The notes beneath the pieces are model-generated. The model searched no databases. It saw only the letters and a program-made list of their open reading frames with translations, and was not told where the DNA came from. A DNA stretch of 64,000 bases from Psychromarinibacter sediminicola (lineage in GTDB: Bacteria > Pseudomonadota > Alphaproteobacteria > Rhodobacterales > Rhodobacteraceae), in the NCBI RefSeq assembly GCF_029168335.1, contig NZ_JARGYC010000001.1, positions 121,416 through 185,415 on the forward strand, written 5' to 3'. Shown here piece by piece: positions 1-10,338 of this stretch. Each line of letters opens with the position of its first letter. The first letter of the stretch is position 1. A program made the translations under genes and the position numbers.

Positions 1-1
1 C

Positions 2-409
2 GTGCGGATGAACTCGCTGCGGATCAAGGGCGGGAAGACGGTGACCCCGCGCCACGCGCACCGGATGCTGGACAAGGTGCTGAAAGGCGGCCACCAGGAC
101 ATCGCGCGACGGTCGGATTACCGGGCGGTGCTGGAAAAGCTCGACCGGAGCGTCGAGGCGGACCGCACGCTGGTGATGTTCTACGAGGATCTGTTCGCCG
201 AGGGCGGGCTGGAGCGGCTGTGCGCCTTTCTCGGCATCGCGCCGGTGGCGGGCGATACGGCGCGGCGCGTGCATGGCGGCAAGCCGGCGGATCTGGACCC
301 CGACGCGGCGGCCGCGGCGCGCGCCTGGCTGGCGCCGCAATACGACTACGTTGAACGGCGCTTCGGCGCCCTGCCTGCCGCCTGGCAGGCCAATGATGCA
401 AAGGTGTGA
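2..409 (+). CDS. Sulfotransferase-like protein, C-terminal part (5' end outside window)
   Basis: The reading frame is open to the left edge, so only about 135 C-terminal residues are visible and the GTG at position 2 is probably internal. The segment has the character of the C-terminal half of PAPS-dependent sulfotransferases: an RSDY motif, then an FYEDLF segment followed by a helix ending in CAFLGI, and a terminal FGALP stretch. Catalytic P-loop residues would lie upstream and cannot be checked. It ends three bases before nuoD, so it is co-transcribed with complex I and probably sits just after nuoC. The family call rests on pattern memory alone. A role in respiration is not evident; it may be a passenger gene. 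Confidence 0.55.
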   Translation: MRMNSLRIKGGKTVTPRHAHRMLDKVLKGGHQDIARRSDYRAVLEKLDRSVEADRTLVMFYEDLFAEGGLERLCAFLGIAPVAGDTARRVHGGKPADLDPDAAAAARAWLAPQYDYVERRFGALPAAWQANDAKV

Positions 410-412
410 CCG

Positions 413-1642
413 ATGATGGATATGCCCGTCACCCGTGGCTTTGCCGATACCGAGACCGGCGAGCAGAAGATCCGCAACTTCAACATCAACTTCGGCCCGC
501 AGCACCCTGCGGCGCACGGGGTTTTGCGGATGGTGCTGGAGCTGGACGGCGAGATCGTCGAGCGCTGCGACCCGCATATCGGCCTGCTGCATCGCGGCAC
601 CGAGAAGCTGATGGAAAGCCGCACCTACCTGCAGAACCTGCCCTATCTGGACCGGCTGGACTATGTGCCGCCGATGAACCAGGAGCATGCCTGGTGCCTG
701 GCGATCGAGAAGCTGACCGGCACGCCGGTGCCGCGGCGGGCGAGCCTGATCCGGGTTCTGTATTCCGAGATCGGGCGCATCCTGAACCACCTGCTGAACG
801 TCACCACACAGGCGATGGACGTGGGCGCGCTGACCCCGCCGCTCTGGGGCTTCGAGGAGCGCGAGAAGCTGATGGTGTTCTACGAGCGGGCCTGCGGGGC
901 GCGGCTGCACGCGGCCTATATCCGGCCCGGCGGCGTGCATCAGGATCTGCCGCCGCAGCTAATCGACGACATCGAGGCCTGGTGCGACCCGTTCCTGAAG
1001 GTGCTGGACGACCTCGACGAACTGCTCAGCGAGAACCGCATCTTCAAGCAGCGCAACTGCGACATCGGCGTGGTCACCGAGCAGGACATCCTCGACTGGG
1101 GCTTTTCCGGCGTGATGGTGCGCGGCTCGGGGCTCGCCTGGGACTTGCGGCGGTCGCAGCCCTATGAATGCTATGACGAGTTCGAGTTCGGCATCCCGGT
1201 GGGCAAGCACGGCGACTGCTACGACCGGTTCCTGGTGCGGATGCAGGAGATGCGCGAGAGCGTGAAGATCATCCGCCAGGCCATCGACAAGCTGCGCGCG
1301 CCCGAGGGGCAGGGGGATATCCTGTCGCGGGGCAAGATCACCCCGCCGAAGCGCGCCGAGATGAAGACCTCGATGGAAGCGCTGATCCATCACTTCAAGC
1401 TCTATACCGAGGGCTTCCACGTGCCACCCGGCGAGGTCTATGCCGCCGTCGAGGCGCCGAAGGGCGAGTTCGGCGTCTACATGGTGGCCGACGGCACCAA
1501 CCGGCCCTATCGCATCAAGCTGCGGGCGCCGGGATATCTGCACCTGCAGGCGATGGACCACGTGGCTGGCGGCCACCAGCTGGCCGACGTGGCGGCGATC
1601 ATCGGGACGATGGACATCGTGTTCGGCGAGGTCGACCGGTGA
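413..1642 (+). CDS. nuoD: NADH-quinone oxidoreductase subunit D (49 kDa subunit)
   Basis: This 409-residue protein is the peripheral-arm subunit that, with NuoB, forms the quinone-binding pocket of complex I. Clear family motifs are [14 protein letters not shown] near residue 25, the [14 protein letters not shown] stretch, and the C-terminal [17 protein letters not shown] run. Length is normal for the family. Two ATGs lie side by side; the first at 413 is used here. The stop overlaps the GTG of the next gene, which indicates translational coupling within the nuo operon. NuoB and NuoC are not in the window and should lie just upstream. Confidence 0.98.
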   Translation: MMDMPVTRGFADTETGEQKIRNFNINFGPQHPAAHGVLRMVLELDGEIVERCDPHIGLLHRGTEKLMESRTYLQNLPYLDRLDYVPPMNQEHAWCLAIEKLTGTPVPRRASLIRVLYSEIGRILNHLLNVTTQAMDVGALTPPLWGFEEREKLMVFYERACGARLHAAYIRPGGVHQDLPPQLIDDIEAWCDPFLKVLDDLDELLSENRIFKQRNCDIGVVTEQDILDWGFSGVMVRGSGLAWDLRRSQPYECYDEFEFGIPVGKHGDCYDRFLVRMQEMRESVKIIRQAIDKLRAPEGQGDILSRGKITPPKRAEMKTSMEALIHHFKLYTEGFHVPPGEVYAAVEAPKGEFGVYMVADGTNRPYRIKLRAPGYLHLQAMDHVAGGHQLADVAAIIGTMDIVFGEVDR

Positions 1643-2415
1643 GGCTGGCCGTTCGACGGACCCTGGCGGGGCGTCTGGCGGGCGCGCTTCTGGCGCTGGG
1701 CCTGGCGGCGCCGGTGCTGGCGCAGGACGACGCGACCGCCGGCGACGCGGCCACGGGCGAGCCGGAGAGCGGGACGCAATTCGCCGAGTTGCGCGCCCGG
1801 ATCGACGGGCTGGAGCGCGAGCGGATCGAGCGGCTGCTGGAGGCGCTGCTGACCGAGAACGGCTGTACCCTGAGCATGGTCGACGAAGAGGCGACGGACC
1901 GGAAGATCATCGCGCATTTCGCCGCGGCGCTGGAGCTGGACGAGGACGAGGCCTTCGCCGTCAGCGACCGGCTGCGCGACCGGATCAGCCCGGTGTCGCG
2001 CGCCATGGTCGAGGAGGGCCGCATCGTGGCCGACGTGGAGCGCGGCGTCGTCTGGCTGCGCGACTGCACGACCGCGGCGCCGGATCTGTCGGGCCCCGGC
2101 CCGCTGGAGACGATCCCGGCCTCCTACAGCCTGCCGGGCGCCGGCGCGGTCCCCACCGAGGAGATCGTCGCGCTGATCGAGGACCATTTCGAGACCGGCG
2201 GCTGCACGCTGGATTTCTCCGACCCCGAGGCGGGGCGGCAGGGGATCATCGACACCGTGGCCGCGGGCATCGGGCTGGCCGAGGCGGATCGCGCGGACGC
2301 GCGGCCGGCGCTGGACGGTGCGATGAAGGACATATTCGGCGTGCTGGTGCCCGCCGGCAAGGTAATCGTGGACGAGGCGGCGATGACGGTCAGCCTCGCG
2401 GACTGCAACGGATAA
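1639..2415 (+). CDS. Secreted protein with two tandem ~70-residue repeats, nuo operon passenger
   Basis: The protein has 258 residues and begins with a signal peptide ending near APVLAQ (residue 29), so it is probably periplasmic. After a short acidic, coiled stretch it contains two homologous repeats. Each starts with a GCTL motif and ends with a D-C pair: Cys76 to Cys143 and Cys189 to Cys256, both exactly 67 residues apart, which suggests one disulfide per repeat. The GTG start at 1639 overlaps the nuoD stop by four bases and the gene ends nine bases before nuoE. I recognise no named family. Its position suggests a role around complex I assembly or the envelope, but that is inference. Confidence 0.75.
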   Translation: MRLAVRRTLAGRLAGALLALGLAAPVLAQDDATAGDAATGEPESGTQFAELRARIDGLERERIERLLEALLTENGCTLSMVDEEATDRKIIAHFAAALELDEDEAFAVSDRLRDRISPVSRAMVEEGRIVADVERGVVWLRDCTTAAPDLSGPGPLETIPASYSLPGAGAVPTEEIVALIEDHFETGGCTLDFSDPEAGRQGIIDTVAAGIGLAEADRADARPALDGAMKDIFGVLVPAGKVIVDEAAMTVSLADCNG

Positions 2416-2424
2416 GGACGAACA

Positions 2425-3732
2425 ATGCTCCGCCGTCTTCACCCCGAACAACCCGAGAGTTTCGCGTTCACCGAGGCCAACCAGAAATGGGCCGAGGCGC
2501 AGCTGACCAAGTTTCCCGAGGGCCGGCAGGCCAGCGCGATCATCCCGCTTCTGTGGCGCGCGCAGGAGCAAGAGGGCTGGCTGTCCCGCGCTGCGATCGA
2601 GCATGTGGCCGACATGCTGGGCCTGGCGCATATCCGGGCGCTGGAGGTGGCGACCTTCTACTTCATGTTCCACCTGTCGCCGGTGGGGTCGGTGGCGCAT
2701 GTGCAGGTCTGCGGGACCACGTCCTGCATGATCTGCGGGGCGGAGGACCTGATGGCCGTCTGCCGCGAGAAGATCGCGCCGCAGCCGCACATGCGGTCCG
2801 AGGACGGCAAGTTCAGCTGGGAAGAGGTCGAGTGCCTGGGCGCCTGTTCCAACGCCCCGATGGCGCAGATCGGCAAGGACTATTACGAGGATCTGACGGC
2901 CGAGCGGTTCGGCGAGATCCTCGACGAGCTGGCCGCCGGCCGGGTCCCCATGCCGGGGTCGCAGACCGGGCGTTATGCGTCCGAGCCGGCGGACGGGCTG
3001 ACCAGCCTCAAGGAGTACGAGGCCGGGCGCGCGGAGCATAACGCCTCGGTCGAGCTGGCGCTGGAGCTGGGCGACACGATCAAGCGCATCGACGGCACCG
3101 AGGTGCCGCTGCTGACCCCGTGGCAGCGGAACACGACGACGGATGCCGAGGTCGAGGCCTCGGCGGCGGCCGCGCGCAGCCCGCGCCCGGCCGAGGGCGT
3201 GCCGGCCGACAAGACCGGCATCGACAAGCGCGAGGCGCCGGCGGAGACCAAGAGCAAGCCGGAGTACAGCGGCGGGCAGGCGCATAATGCCGACGCGAAG
3301 CCGGCCGAGGCGGATGCGGCGGCGGGCTCGGCGCCGAAGGTGTCGGACGAGCCGATGGAAGAGGGCGCCAAGGGGCCGAAACAGCCCGCCGACGAGAAAG
3401 CCGCCGACGACGCCGACGCCGCCACCCGCGCCGCGGCCTCGGTTAGGCCGGAGGACGCGCGCAAGCCCGAGGCGCTGGACGCTCCGCGCGAAGGCAAGGC
3501 GGACGATCTGAAGAAGATCAAGGGCGTGGGGCCCAAGCTGGAGGCGCTGCTGCACGGGCTGGGCTTTTATCACTTCGACCAGATCGCGGCCTGGACCGCG
3601 GAAGAGATCGCCTGGGTCGACGCGAACCTGGAGGGGTTCAAGGGCCGGGTGACGCGCGACGAGTGGGTGAAGCAGGCGAAGCTCTTGGCATCGGGGCAGG
3701 AGACAGAATTCTCCAAACGCGCTAAATACTGA
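2425..3732 (+). CDS. nuoE: NADH-quinone oxidoreductase subunit E with long C-terminal extension
   Basis: The first ~175 residues form the thioredoxin-like 24-kDa subunit that carries the N1a [2Fe-2S] cluster. The four ligands are visible as CGTTSC (first and last Cys) and ECLGAC. The usual family length is 160-240 residues, but this protein has 435. The extra part is a low-complexity Ala/Glu/Lys/Asp linker (about residues 240-350) and a terminal ~80-residue domain beginning [15 protein letters not shown], a helix-hairpin-helix-like motif. The same domain ends the next gene. Extended NuoE proteins of this kind occur in Rhodobacterales. What the terminal domain binds is unknown to me. Confidence 0.95.
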   Translation: MLRRLHPEQPESFAFTEANQKWAEAQLTKFPEGRQASAIIPLLWRAQEQEGWLSRAAIEHVADMLGLAHIRALEVATFYFMFHLSPVGSVAHVQVCGTTSCMICGAEDLMAVCREKIAPQPHMRSEDGKFSWEEVECLGACSNAPMAQIGKDYYEDLTAERFGEILDELAAGRVPMPGSQTGRYASEPADGLTSLKEYEAGRAEHNASVELALELGDTIKRIDGTEVPLLTPWQRNTTTDAEVEASAAAARSPRPAEGVPADKTGIDKREAPAETKSKPEYSGGQAHNADAKPAEADAAAGSAPKVSDEPMEEGAKGPKQPADEKAADDADAATRAAASVRPEDARKPEALDAPREGKADDLKKIKGVGPKLEALLHGLGFYHFDQIAAWTAEEIAWVDANLEGFKGRVTRDEWVKQAKLLASGQETEFSKRAKY

Positions 3733-3773
3733 TCCCGTACACGCAAAAAGGCGGATAGCGGGGGAGAGGAGCC

Positions 3774-4523
3774 ATGGCTCAGGAACGAAACGGGATGTCG
3801 CGCAACACGATGCTGGTCGTCGCCGGTGTCGCGGGGGCGGTGGTGCTGGTGGCCTTCTGGCTGCTTGCGGCCTACGGCTTCTTCGGCGCGCTGGTCCTGG
3901 GCGTGATCGTGGCCGTGGTCGTCTACCTGATCCTGTTCTACGGCTTCGGCGGTCCGGTCGAGGGCGAGGTCGCCCATCCCGTCGACCGGCCGGCGCCCGC
4001 CCCGGCGACCAGCGAGGCCGAGGCGGAGCACATCCTGCATGCGCCGTCCGACGACGAGGCGTATGACGAGGATTACGAGGAGATGGCGCCGGCGACGCGG
4101 CCCGGCGCCGCGCCGGAGCCGGCGGGCGAGACGCCGGGCGAGACCCCGGCGGCGGAAAGTCCCGCCGAGGCGCCCGTGGCCCCCGCCGCGCCGGCCCCGA
4201 CGCCGGCCCCGGCGCCGGCGCCCGCGGACGGCGACGGCACGAAGCCCCCGACGCTCGACGCGGCGCGCGCGGGCGGGCCGGACAACCTGAAGGAAATCAA
4301 GGGCGTGGGGCCCAAGCTCGAAACCCAGCTCAACGAGATGGGCATCTATCACTTCGACCAGATCGCGGCCTGGGGCCCGGCGGAGGTCGCCTGGATGGAC
4401 GGCAACCTCAAGGGCTTCCGGGGCCGGGTCAGCCGCGACGACTGGGTGGCGCAGGCAAGGATCCTCGCCGGCGGCGGGGATACGGAATTCTCGTCCCGCG
4501 TGGACAAGGGCGAGGTGTATTAG
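3774..4523 (+). CDS. Membrane protein sharing the NuoE C-terminal HhH-like domain
   Basis: A 249-residue protein with two adjacent hydrophobic helices near the N-terminus (about residues 10-30 and 35-60), then an acidic and Pro/Ala-rich linker, then a C-terminal domain from about residue 170 that is nearly the same as the end of NuoE ([36 protein letters not shown]). The linker is longest in A/P repeats. A good ribosome site (ggggag) precedes the ATG. It lies 41 bases after nuoE. The shared domain implies duplication inside the operon, and the membrane anchor suggests the domain is tethered beside complex I. No function is known to me. Confidence 0.8.
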   Translation: MAQERNGMSRNTMLVVAGVAGAVVLVAFWLLAAYGFFGALVLGVIVAVVVYLILFYGFGGPVEGEVAHPVDRPAPAPATSEAEAEHILHAPSDDEAYDEDYEEMAPATRPGAAPEPAGETPGETPAAESPAEAPVAPAAPAPTPAPAPAPADGDGTKPPTLDAARAGGPDNLKEIKGVGPKLETQLNEMGIYHFDQIAAWGPAEVAWMDGNLKGFRGRVSRDDWVAQARILAGGGDTEFSSRVDKGEVY

Positions 4524-4532
4524 GGAGTGTCG

Positions 4533-4763
4533 ATGGCGGAGCCCGGCGACAAGGACAAGGCGCTCGCGCGGCAGGCGCGGCAGGTGGCGGTGGTGATCGT
4601 CGCCACGCTGGTCCTGTGGCTGGGCGCGCAATATGCCGGCGCCGCGCTGGGGCTGACGCCGCGGGTCGTGCTGCTGTTCGACTTCCTGGCGCTCGCGGGG
4701 TTCCTGTGGGCCATCATCGTGACGTATCAGATCTGGCGGAAACGCCGGGACAACGAAGGGTAA
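4533..4763 (+). CDS. Small two-helix membrane protein (DUF5337-like)
   Basis: A 76-residue protein with a charged N-terminus ([13 protein letters not shown]), two transmembrane helices (about residues 18-38 and 45-65) and a basic tail WRKRRDNEG. It resembles the short DUF5337 proteins found in rhodobacterial nuo operons; this is from memory, not a search. The ATG at 4533 is preferred over the in-frame GTG at 4527 because the GTG sits inside the ribosome-binding sequence (agggag). It is tightly packed between the HhH membrane protein and nuoF, so it is almost surely translated with complex I. Confidence 0.75.
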   Translation: MAEPGDKDKALARQARQVAVVIVATLVLWLGAQYAGAALGLTPRVVLLFDFLALAGFLWAIIVTYQIWRKRRDNEG

Positions 4764-4767
4764 GGCA

Positions 4768-6066
<1,299 letters not shown>

Positions 6067-6070
6067 CGGT

Positions 6071-6478
6071 ATGATGGACGAGCGCCTTTCCGGACGGGGA
6101 CTTGCGCGGGGCGCGATGCTTCTGCTGCTGGCAGGCACGCTGGCGGGCTGCGGCGTCGCGCGGAACGTTGCCGGGGCGGTCGGCTTCGGAACGACCAGCG
6201 CGCGGGGGCCGAACCGGGTGGAGATCAACGACATCACCTTCCGGTCGCGGCTGGAGATCTCGGGCGAGGACAAGCGCGAGCTGACCATCACCGTGCGGCC
6301 CGTCCGGGTCGATCCCGAGGCCGCGCAGGAGGCCGGGCGCTATCGCGCGACGGTCTATTGCCTGCGCCGGTTCGGCAGTTCCGCGGCCGAGTGGGACGTG
6401 GGGCCGGACTTGCCGGTGGACCAGCTGCGGATCGTGGACGACTCGATCACGCTGCGCGGCCGCTGCGAGGCGCGGTAG
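6071..6478 (+). CDS. Predicted lipoprotein in nuo operon
   Basis: The 135-residue product starts MMDERLSGRG and has a lipoprotein signal peptide with the lipobox LAGC at about residues 22-25. The mature part is a compact beta-rich sequence with two further cysteines (YCLRRF and the C-terminal GRCEAR), which could pair. I do not recognise a family. The first ATG at 6071 follows the nuoF stop by four bases. Export to the periplasm means it cannot sit in the NADH module itself, so any link to complex I would be at the membrane or in assembly. Confidence 0.7.
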   Translation: MMDERLSGRGLARGAMLLLLAGTLAGCGVARNVAGAVGFGTTSARGPNRVEINDITFRSRLEISGEDKRELTITVRPVRVDPEAAQEAGRYRATVYCLRRFGSSAAEWDVGPDLPVDQLRIVDDSITLRGRCEAR

Positions 6479-6487
6479 GGGACAGGC

Positions 6488-6946
6488 ATGGGGCGGCACC
6501 TGGCACAGTTCAACTGGGGCGTCCTGCGCGCCGACTGGGAGTCGCCCGTCGTCGCGGATTTCGTGAACGGGCTGGACAGGGTGAACGCCGCCGCGGCGCG
6601 GTCGGACGGGTTCGTCTGGCAGCTAAGCGACGACGAGATGGAGACCGCGCAGCTCGATCCGGAGGGGCCGCTGGGCGGCAATCCGCGCCTGGCCAGCACC
6701 CTGTCGGTCTGGCGCGACCTGGCCGCGCTGGAGCGGTTCGTCTGGCGGTCGGTGCACAAGGTCTTCTACGACCGCCGCGCCGAATGGTTCGCGCCGGGCC
6801 AGGGGCTGCGGCTGGCGCTGTGGTGGGTGCCGGAGGGCACGCGCCCGACGCTCGCCGAGGCGGCCGAGCGGGCGGAGCATCTGCGGCAGCACGGCGACAG
6901 CGATGTCGCTTTCGGTTGGGATCACGCGCGGAGGACGGCGGCATGA
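6488..6946 (+). CDS. DUF3291-like protein, copy 1
   Basis: A 152-residue cytoplasmic protein (no signal peptide) with the hallmarks of the DUF3291 family: an N-terminal HLAQFNWG strand, SVWRDLAALERFVWRS, YDRRAEWF and ALWWVPEGTRPTLAEA. The fold is expected to be a ferredoxin-like alpha-beta dimer of the ABM type, sometimes compared with heme- or quinone-handling monooxygenases. It is followed by a paralogue whose start overlaps its stop as ATGA. The two genes probably act together as a heterodimer. No function is established as far as I know. Confidence 0.75.
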   Translation: MGRHLAQFNWGVLRADWESPVVADFVNGLDRVNAAAARSDGFVWQLSDDEMETAQLDPEGPLGGNPRLASTLSVWRDLAALERFVWRSVHKVFYDRRAEWFAPGQGLRLALWWVPEGTRPTLAEAAERAEHLRQHGDSDVAFGWDHARRTAA

Positions 6947-7437
6947 CGGCGATGCATCTGGCAGAACTGAACGTCGGGCGGCTGGTGGCGCCGACCGACG
7001 ACCCGCGCGTCGCAGAGTTCATGGCGGCGCTGGACCGGATCAACGGGCTGGGCAAGCGGATGCCGGGCTTTGTGTGGATGATGGAAGGCTCGGGCGAGCC
7101 GGGGACCGGCAATACCGAGGCCAAGATCGGCGGCGATCCGCAATACGTGTCGAACCTGACCGTGTGGGAGGACGTGGCGAGCCTGGAGAACTTCGTCTGG
7201 AACACCGTCCACCGGCAGTTCTACGACCGCAGACACGAGTGGTTTCAGGTGCTTGCCGACCAACATTTCGTGATGTGGTGGATACCGGCGGGACACCGCC
7301 CATCTCTGGAGGAAGCGCTCGGGCGGCTGGACGACCTGCGGGCAAACGGGCCTTCTGAGCGGGCGTTCGGATGGGCCGACCTGCCCGAGGCCCGGCTCTG
7401 GCGGACGCGAAACTGTGCGTCAACCGCTGCGGAGTAG
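6943..7437 (+). CDS. DUF3291-like protein, copy 2
   Basis: A 164-residue paralogue of the preceding gene with the same order of motifs: HLAELNVGRL, LTVWEDVASLENFVWNT, YDRRHEWF and MWWIPAGHRPSLEEA. Here an MPGFVWMMEGSG segment replaces the copy-1 equivalent. The start at 6943 overlaps the upstream stop by four bases. Tandem retention of two diverged copies inside the nuo operon suggests an obligate pair. The role is unknown. Confidence 0.75.
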   Translation: MTAMHLAELNVGRLVAPTDDPRVAEFMAALDRINGLGKRMPGFVWMMEGSGEPGTGNTEAKIGGDPQYVSNLTVWEDVASLENFVWNTVHRQFYDRRHEWFQVLADQHFVMWWIPAGHRPSLEEALGRLDDLRANGPSERAFGWADLPEARLWRTRNCASTAAE

Positions 7438-7441
7438 ACCC

Positions 7442-7849
7442 ATGTTCAGACTGACCCAGATTGCCCTTGCCCTGTCGCTGACCGTGACGGCCGGCATGGC
7501 CCAGGCGCTGCCGCCCCTGGGCGACAACCCGCGCGTGCGGGCCGAGTTCCTGTCGGCCGCCGTGGGCGACGAGATACGCAAGAACTGCCCGACGATCAGC
7601 GCCCGCTTCTTCCGTGTGATGGCGCGGGCGAAGGAGCTTGAGGATTACGCGCTGTCGCTGGGCTATACCAAGGACGACATCACTCGGATGCGCAAGGATC
7701 CGGCGAACAAGGCCGAGCTGAAGCGCCTGCGCGACACATATCTCGCGCAGAACGGCGTCACCCCCGGCGACGCGGAGAGCTACTGCCGCCTGGGCCTGGC
7801 CGAGATCGAGAAAAACAGCCTGACCGGGTGGCTTTTGCGTGCGAATTGA
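7442..7849 (+). CDS. Secreted DUF5333-like protein
   Basis: A 135-residue protein with a signal peptide cleaved near AQALP (about residue 22). The mature part is helical and contains two cysteines (KNCPTIS and SYCRLG) likely to be paired in the periplasm. It resembles the small DUF5333 proteins that sit before nuoG in rhodobacterial genomes; this is from memory. The ATG at 7442 is four bases after the previous stop and gives the only good signal peptide. Confidence 0.7.
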   Translation: MFRLTQIALALSLTVTAGMAQALPPLGDNPRVRAEFLSAAVGDEIRKNCPTISARFFRVMARAKELEDYALSLGYTKDDITRMRKDPANKAELKRLRDTYLAQNGVTPGDAESYCRLGLAEIEKNSLTGWLLRAN

Positions 7850-7897
7850 GCGAAACACGGGCCGCGACGGGCGCGGCCTTGACGAATGGGACGAGCA

Positions 7898-9916
7898 ATG
7901 ACCGACCTTCGGAAAATCATCATCGACGGCAATGAGATAGAGGTCGATCCGGCGATGACCCTGATCCAGGCCTGCGAGCAGGCGGGGGTCGAGATTCCGC
8001 GGTTCTGCTACCATGAACGGCTGTCGATCGCCGGCAACTGCCGGATGTGCCTCGTCGAGGTCGTGGGCGGGCCGCCGAAGCCCGCCGCCTCCTGCGCGAT
8101 GCAGGTGAAGGACCTGCGCCCGGGGCCGGAAGGCCAGCCGCCGGTGGTCAAGACCAACTCGCCGATGGTCAAGAAGGCGCGCGAAGGCGTCATGGAGTTC
8201 CTGCTGATCAACCATCCGCTGGACTGCCCGATCTGCGACCAGGGCGGCGAGTGCGACCTGCAGGACCAGGCGATGGCCTATGGCGTGGATTTCTCGCGCT
8301 ACCGCGAGCCGAAGCGCGCGACCGAGGATCTGGACCTGGGCCCGCTGGTCGAGACCCACATGACGCGCTGCATCTCCTGCACCCGGTGCGTGCGGTTCAC
8401 CACCGAGGTCGCCGGCATCCACAAGATGGGCCAGACCGGCCGGGGCGAGGATGCCGAGATCACCAGCTATCTCAACGAGACGCTGGATTCGAACCTGCAG
8501 GGCAACATCATCGACCTGTGCCCGGTGGGCGCGCTGGTGTCGAAGCCCTATGCCTTTACCGCGCGGCCGTGGGAGCTGACCAAGACCGAGACCATCGACG
8601 TGATGGACGCGCTGGGCTCGAACATCCGGGTGGATACCAAGGGCCGCGAGGTAATGCGGATCCTGCCCCGCAACCATGACGGGGTGAACGAGGAGTGGAT
8701 TTCCGACAAGACGCGCTTCGTCTGGGACGGGCTGCGGCGGCAACGTCTTGATAAGCCTTACATCCGCGAGAACGGCAAGCTGCGGCCCGCGACCTGGCCC
8801 GAGGCGCTGTCGAAGGCGGCCGAGGCGATGAAGGGCAAGAAGGTGGCCGGGCTGGTGGGCGATCTGGCCCCGGCCGAGGCGGCCTTTGCGCTGAAGGGGC
8901 TGGTGGAGAGCCTGGGCGGCACGGTGGAGTGCCGGACCGACGGCGCGAAGCTGCCGGCGGGGAACCGGTCGGGCTATGTCGGCACGGCGACGATCGAGGA
9001 GATCGACACCGCCGACACGATCCTGCTGATCGGCACCAACCCGCGCGAGGAATCGCCGGTGCTGAACGCGCGCATCCGCAAGGCGTGGCTGGACGGCGCG
9101 CGCGTCGTGGTGGTCGGCGAGGCGGCCGACCTGACCTACGAGTACGACCATGTCGGCACCGACCGCGCGGCGCTGCAGAAGATGGTCGACAAGGACCACA
9201 AGACCGCCCGGGCCAAAAACACCGTCGTCATCGTCGGGCAGGGCGGCGTGGCCGAGGCCGACGGCGCGGCCGTGCTGGGCGCGGCGATGAAGGTGGCGGA
9301 GCTGACGGAGTCGAGCTTCATGGTGCTGCACACCGCCGCCAGCCGCGTGGGCGCGATGGATGCGGGCTGCACCACCGAGGGCGGCATGGACAAGGCCATC
9401 GAGGGCGCCGACGTGATCTACAACCTCGGCGCCGACGAGGTGGAGATCGCCGACGGGCCGTTCGTGATCTACCAGGGCTCGCACGGCGACCGCGGCGCGC
9501 ACCGGGCGGACGTGATCCTGCCCGGCGCGGCCTATACCGAGGAGCAGGGCCTGTTCGTGAACACCGAAGGCCGCCCGCAGATCGCCATCCGCGCCGGTTT
9601 CCCGCCGGGCGAGGCCAAGGAGAACTGGGCCATCCTGCGGGCGCTGTCGGCCGAGGTCGGCCAGACGCTGCCCTTCGACAGCCTGGCGCAGCTGCGCCGG
9701 TCGCTGGTCGAGGCGGCGCCGGTGCTGAAACAGGTGGACCGGGTGCCAGAGAACGAATGGCAGCCGGTGCCGCAGGGCAAGCTGGGCGACGCGACCTTCC
9801 GCAACCCCGTCCGCGACTACTGGCTGACCAACCCGATCGCGCGGGCCTCGGCGCTGATGGCGGAACTCAGCGCCCGGGCCAAGGCGCGCACCGATGCGGC
9901 CATCGCGGCCGAGTAG
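7898..9916 (+). CDS. nuoG: NADH-quinone oxidoreductase subunit G
   Basis: A 672-residue protein, the largest hydrophilic complex I subunit. It carries the N-terminal [2Fe-2S] ligands ([15 protein letters not shown]), the His/Cys [4Fe-4S] region ([14 protein letters not shown]) and a second [4Fe-4S] set (CISCTRC and CPVGAL), followed by a degenerate molybdopterin-oxidoreductase domain. The length is typical of alphaproteobacterial and mitochondrial 75-kDa subunits. An ATG at 7886 is also in frame; 7898 is chosen because it gives the standard [11 protein letters not shown] start and has a gggacgag site before it. Confidence 0.97.
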   Translation: MTDLRKIIIDGNEIEVDPAMTLIQACEQAGVEIPRFCYHERLSIAGNCRMCLVEVVGGPPKPAASCAMQVKDLRPGPEGQPPVVKTNSPMVKKAREGVMEFLLINHPLDCPICDQGGECDLQDQAMAYGVDFSRYREPKRATEDLDLGPLVETHMTRCISCTRCVRFTTEVAGIHKMGQTGRGEDAEITSYLNETLDSNLQGNIIDLCPVGALVSKPYAFTARPWELTKTETIDVMDALGSNIRVDTKGREVMRILPRNHDGVNEEWISDKTRFVWDGLRRQRLDKPYIRENGKLRPATWPEALSKAAEAMKGKKVAGLVGDLAPAEAAFALKGLVESLGGTVECRTDGAKLPAGNRSGYVGTATIEEIDTADTILLIGTNPREESPVLNARIRKAWLDGARVVVVGEAADLTYEYDHVGTDRAALQKMVDKDHKTARAKNTVVIVGQGGVAEADGAAVLGAAMKVAELTESSFMVLHTAASRVGAMDAGCTTEGGMDKAIEGADVIYNLGADEVEIADGPFVIYQGSHGDRGAHRADVILPGAAYTEEQGLFVNTEGRPQIAIRAGFPPGEAKENWAILRALSAEVGQTLPFDSLAQLRRSLVEAAPVLKQVDRVPENEWQPVPQGKLGDATFRNPVRDYWLTNPIARASALMAELSARAKARTDAAIAAE

Positions 9917-9919
9917 GGG

Positions 9920-10330
9920 ATGCATGACCTGGGCGCGCGCATCGGCATCGGCTGGCTCGCCCTCGGCGGGCTGGCGGCCTGCGAGGCCGGCCCCGGAGGC
10001 GACGCCGAGCGCGCGGCGTTCCGGCCCGACTATCGCGGGATCGAGACCCGGCTTCTGGAGGGCGATCTGGTGAGTTTCGTGGTCGAGATGCGCGGCGCGC
10101 GCGACAACGGCGACGTGGCGGACTATGCCGAATGCGCCGCGGCGCAATACGCATTGATCCGCGGCTACGGATTCGCGCGGCATGTGCGCACAAATGTGGC
10201 CGAAGAGGGTGGCGTTTGGCAGGGAGATGCGGTTTACACCATCTCGCCGGACCTGCCGCGGGGCACCAGCACGATCGACGCAGAGGTCACCGTGGCCAGC
10301 TGCGCGGAGAACGGCATACCGACGGTGTGA
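9920..10330 (+). CDS. Predicted lipoprotein between nuoG and nuoH
   Basis: A 136-residue product with a short signal peptide and a possible lipobox LAAC near residue 21. The mature sequence has a mixed helix-strand pattern with cysteines in AECAAAQY and VASCAENG, which could form a disulfide. It begins three bases after the nuoG stop and ends eight bases before nuoH, so it is part of the operon. No family recognised. With the other lipoprotein it is one of at least four exported passengers in this nuo operon. Confidence 0.65.
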   Translation: MHDLGARIGIGWLALGGLAACEAGPGGDAERAAFRPDYRGIETRLLEGDLVSFVVEMRGARDNGDVADYAECAAAQYALIRGYGFARHVRTNVAEEGGVWQGDAVYTISPDLPRGTSTIDAEVTVASCAENGIPTV

Positions 10331-10338
10331 GTGGACAT

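Noticed and set aside
1507..3573. A 688-codon open frame on the - strand opposite nuoD-nuoE
   Set aside because: Antisense shadow of known genes with low-complexity Arg/Leu/Gly composition.
7040..10183. A 1047-codon open frame on the - strand opposite nuoG
   Set aside because: It is the antisense shadow of a GC-rich gene; composition is Arg/His/Ala-rich and no motif is seen, while the + strand carries complete nuoG.
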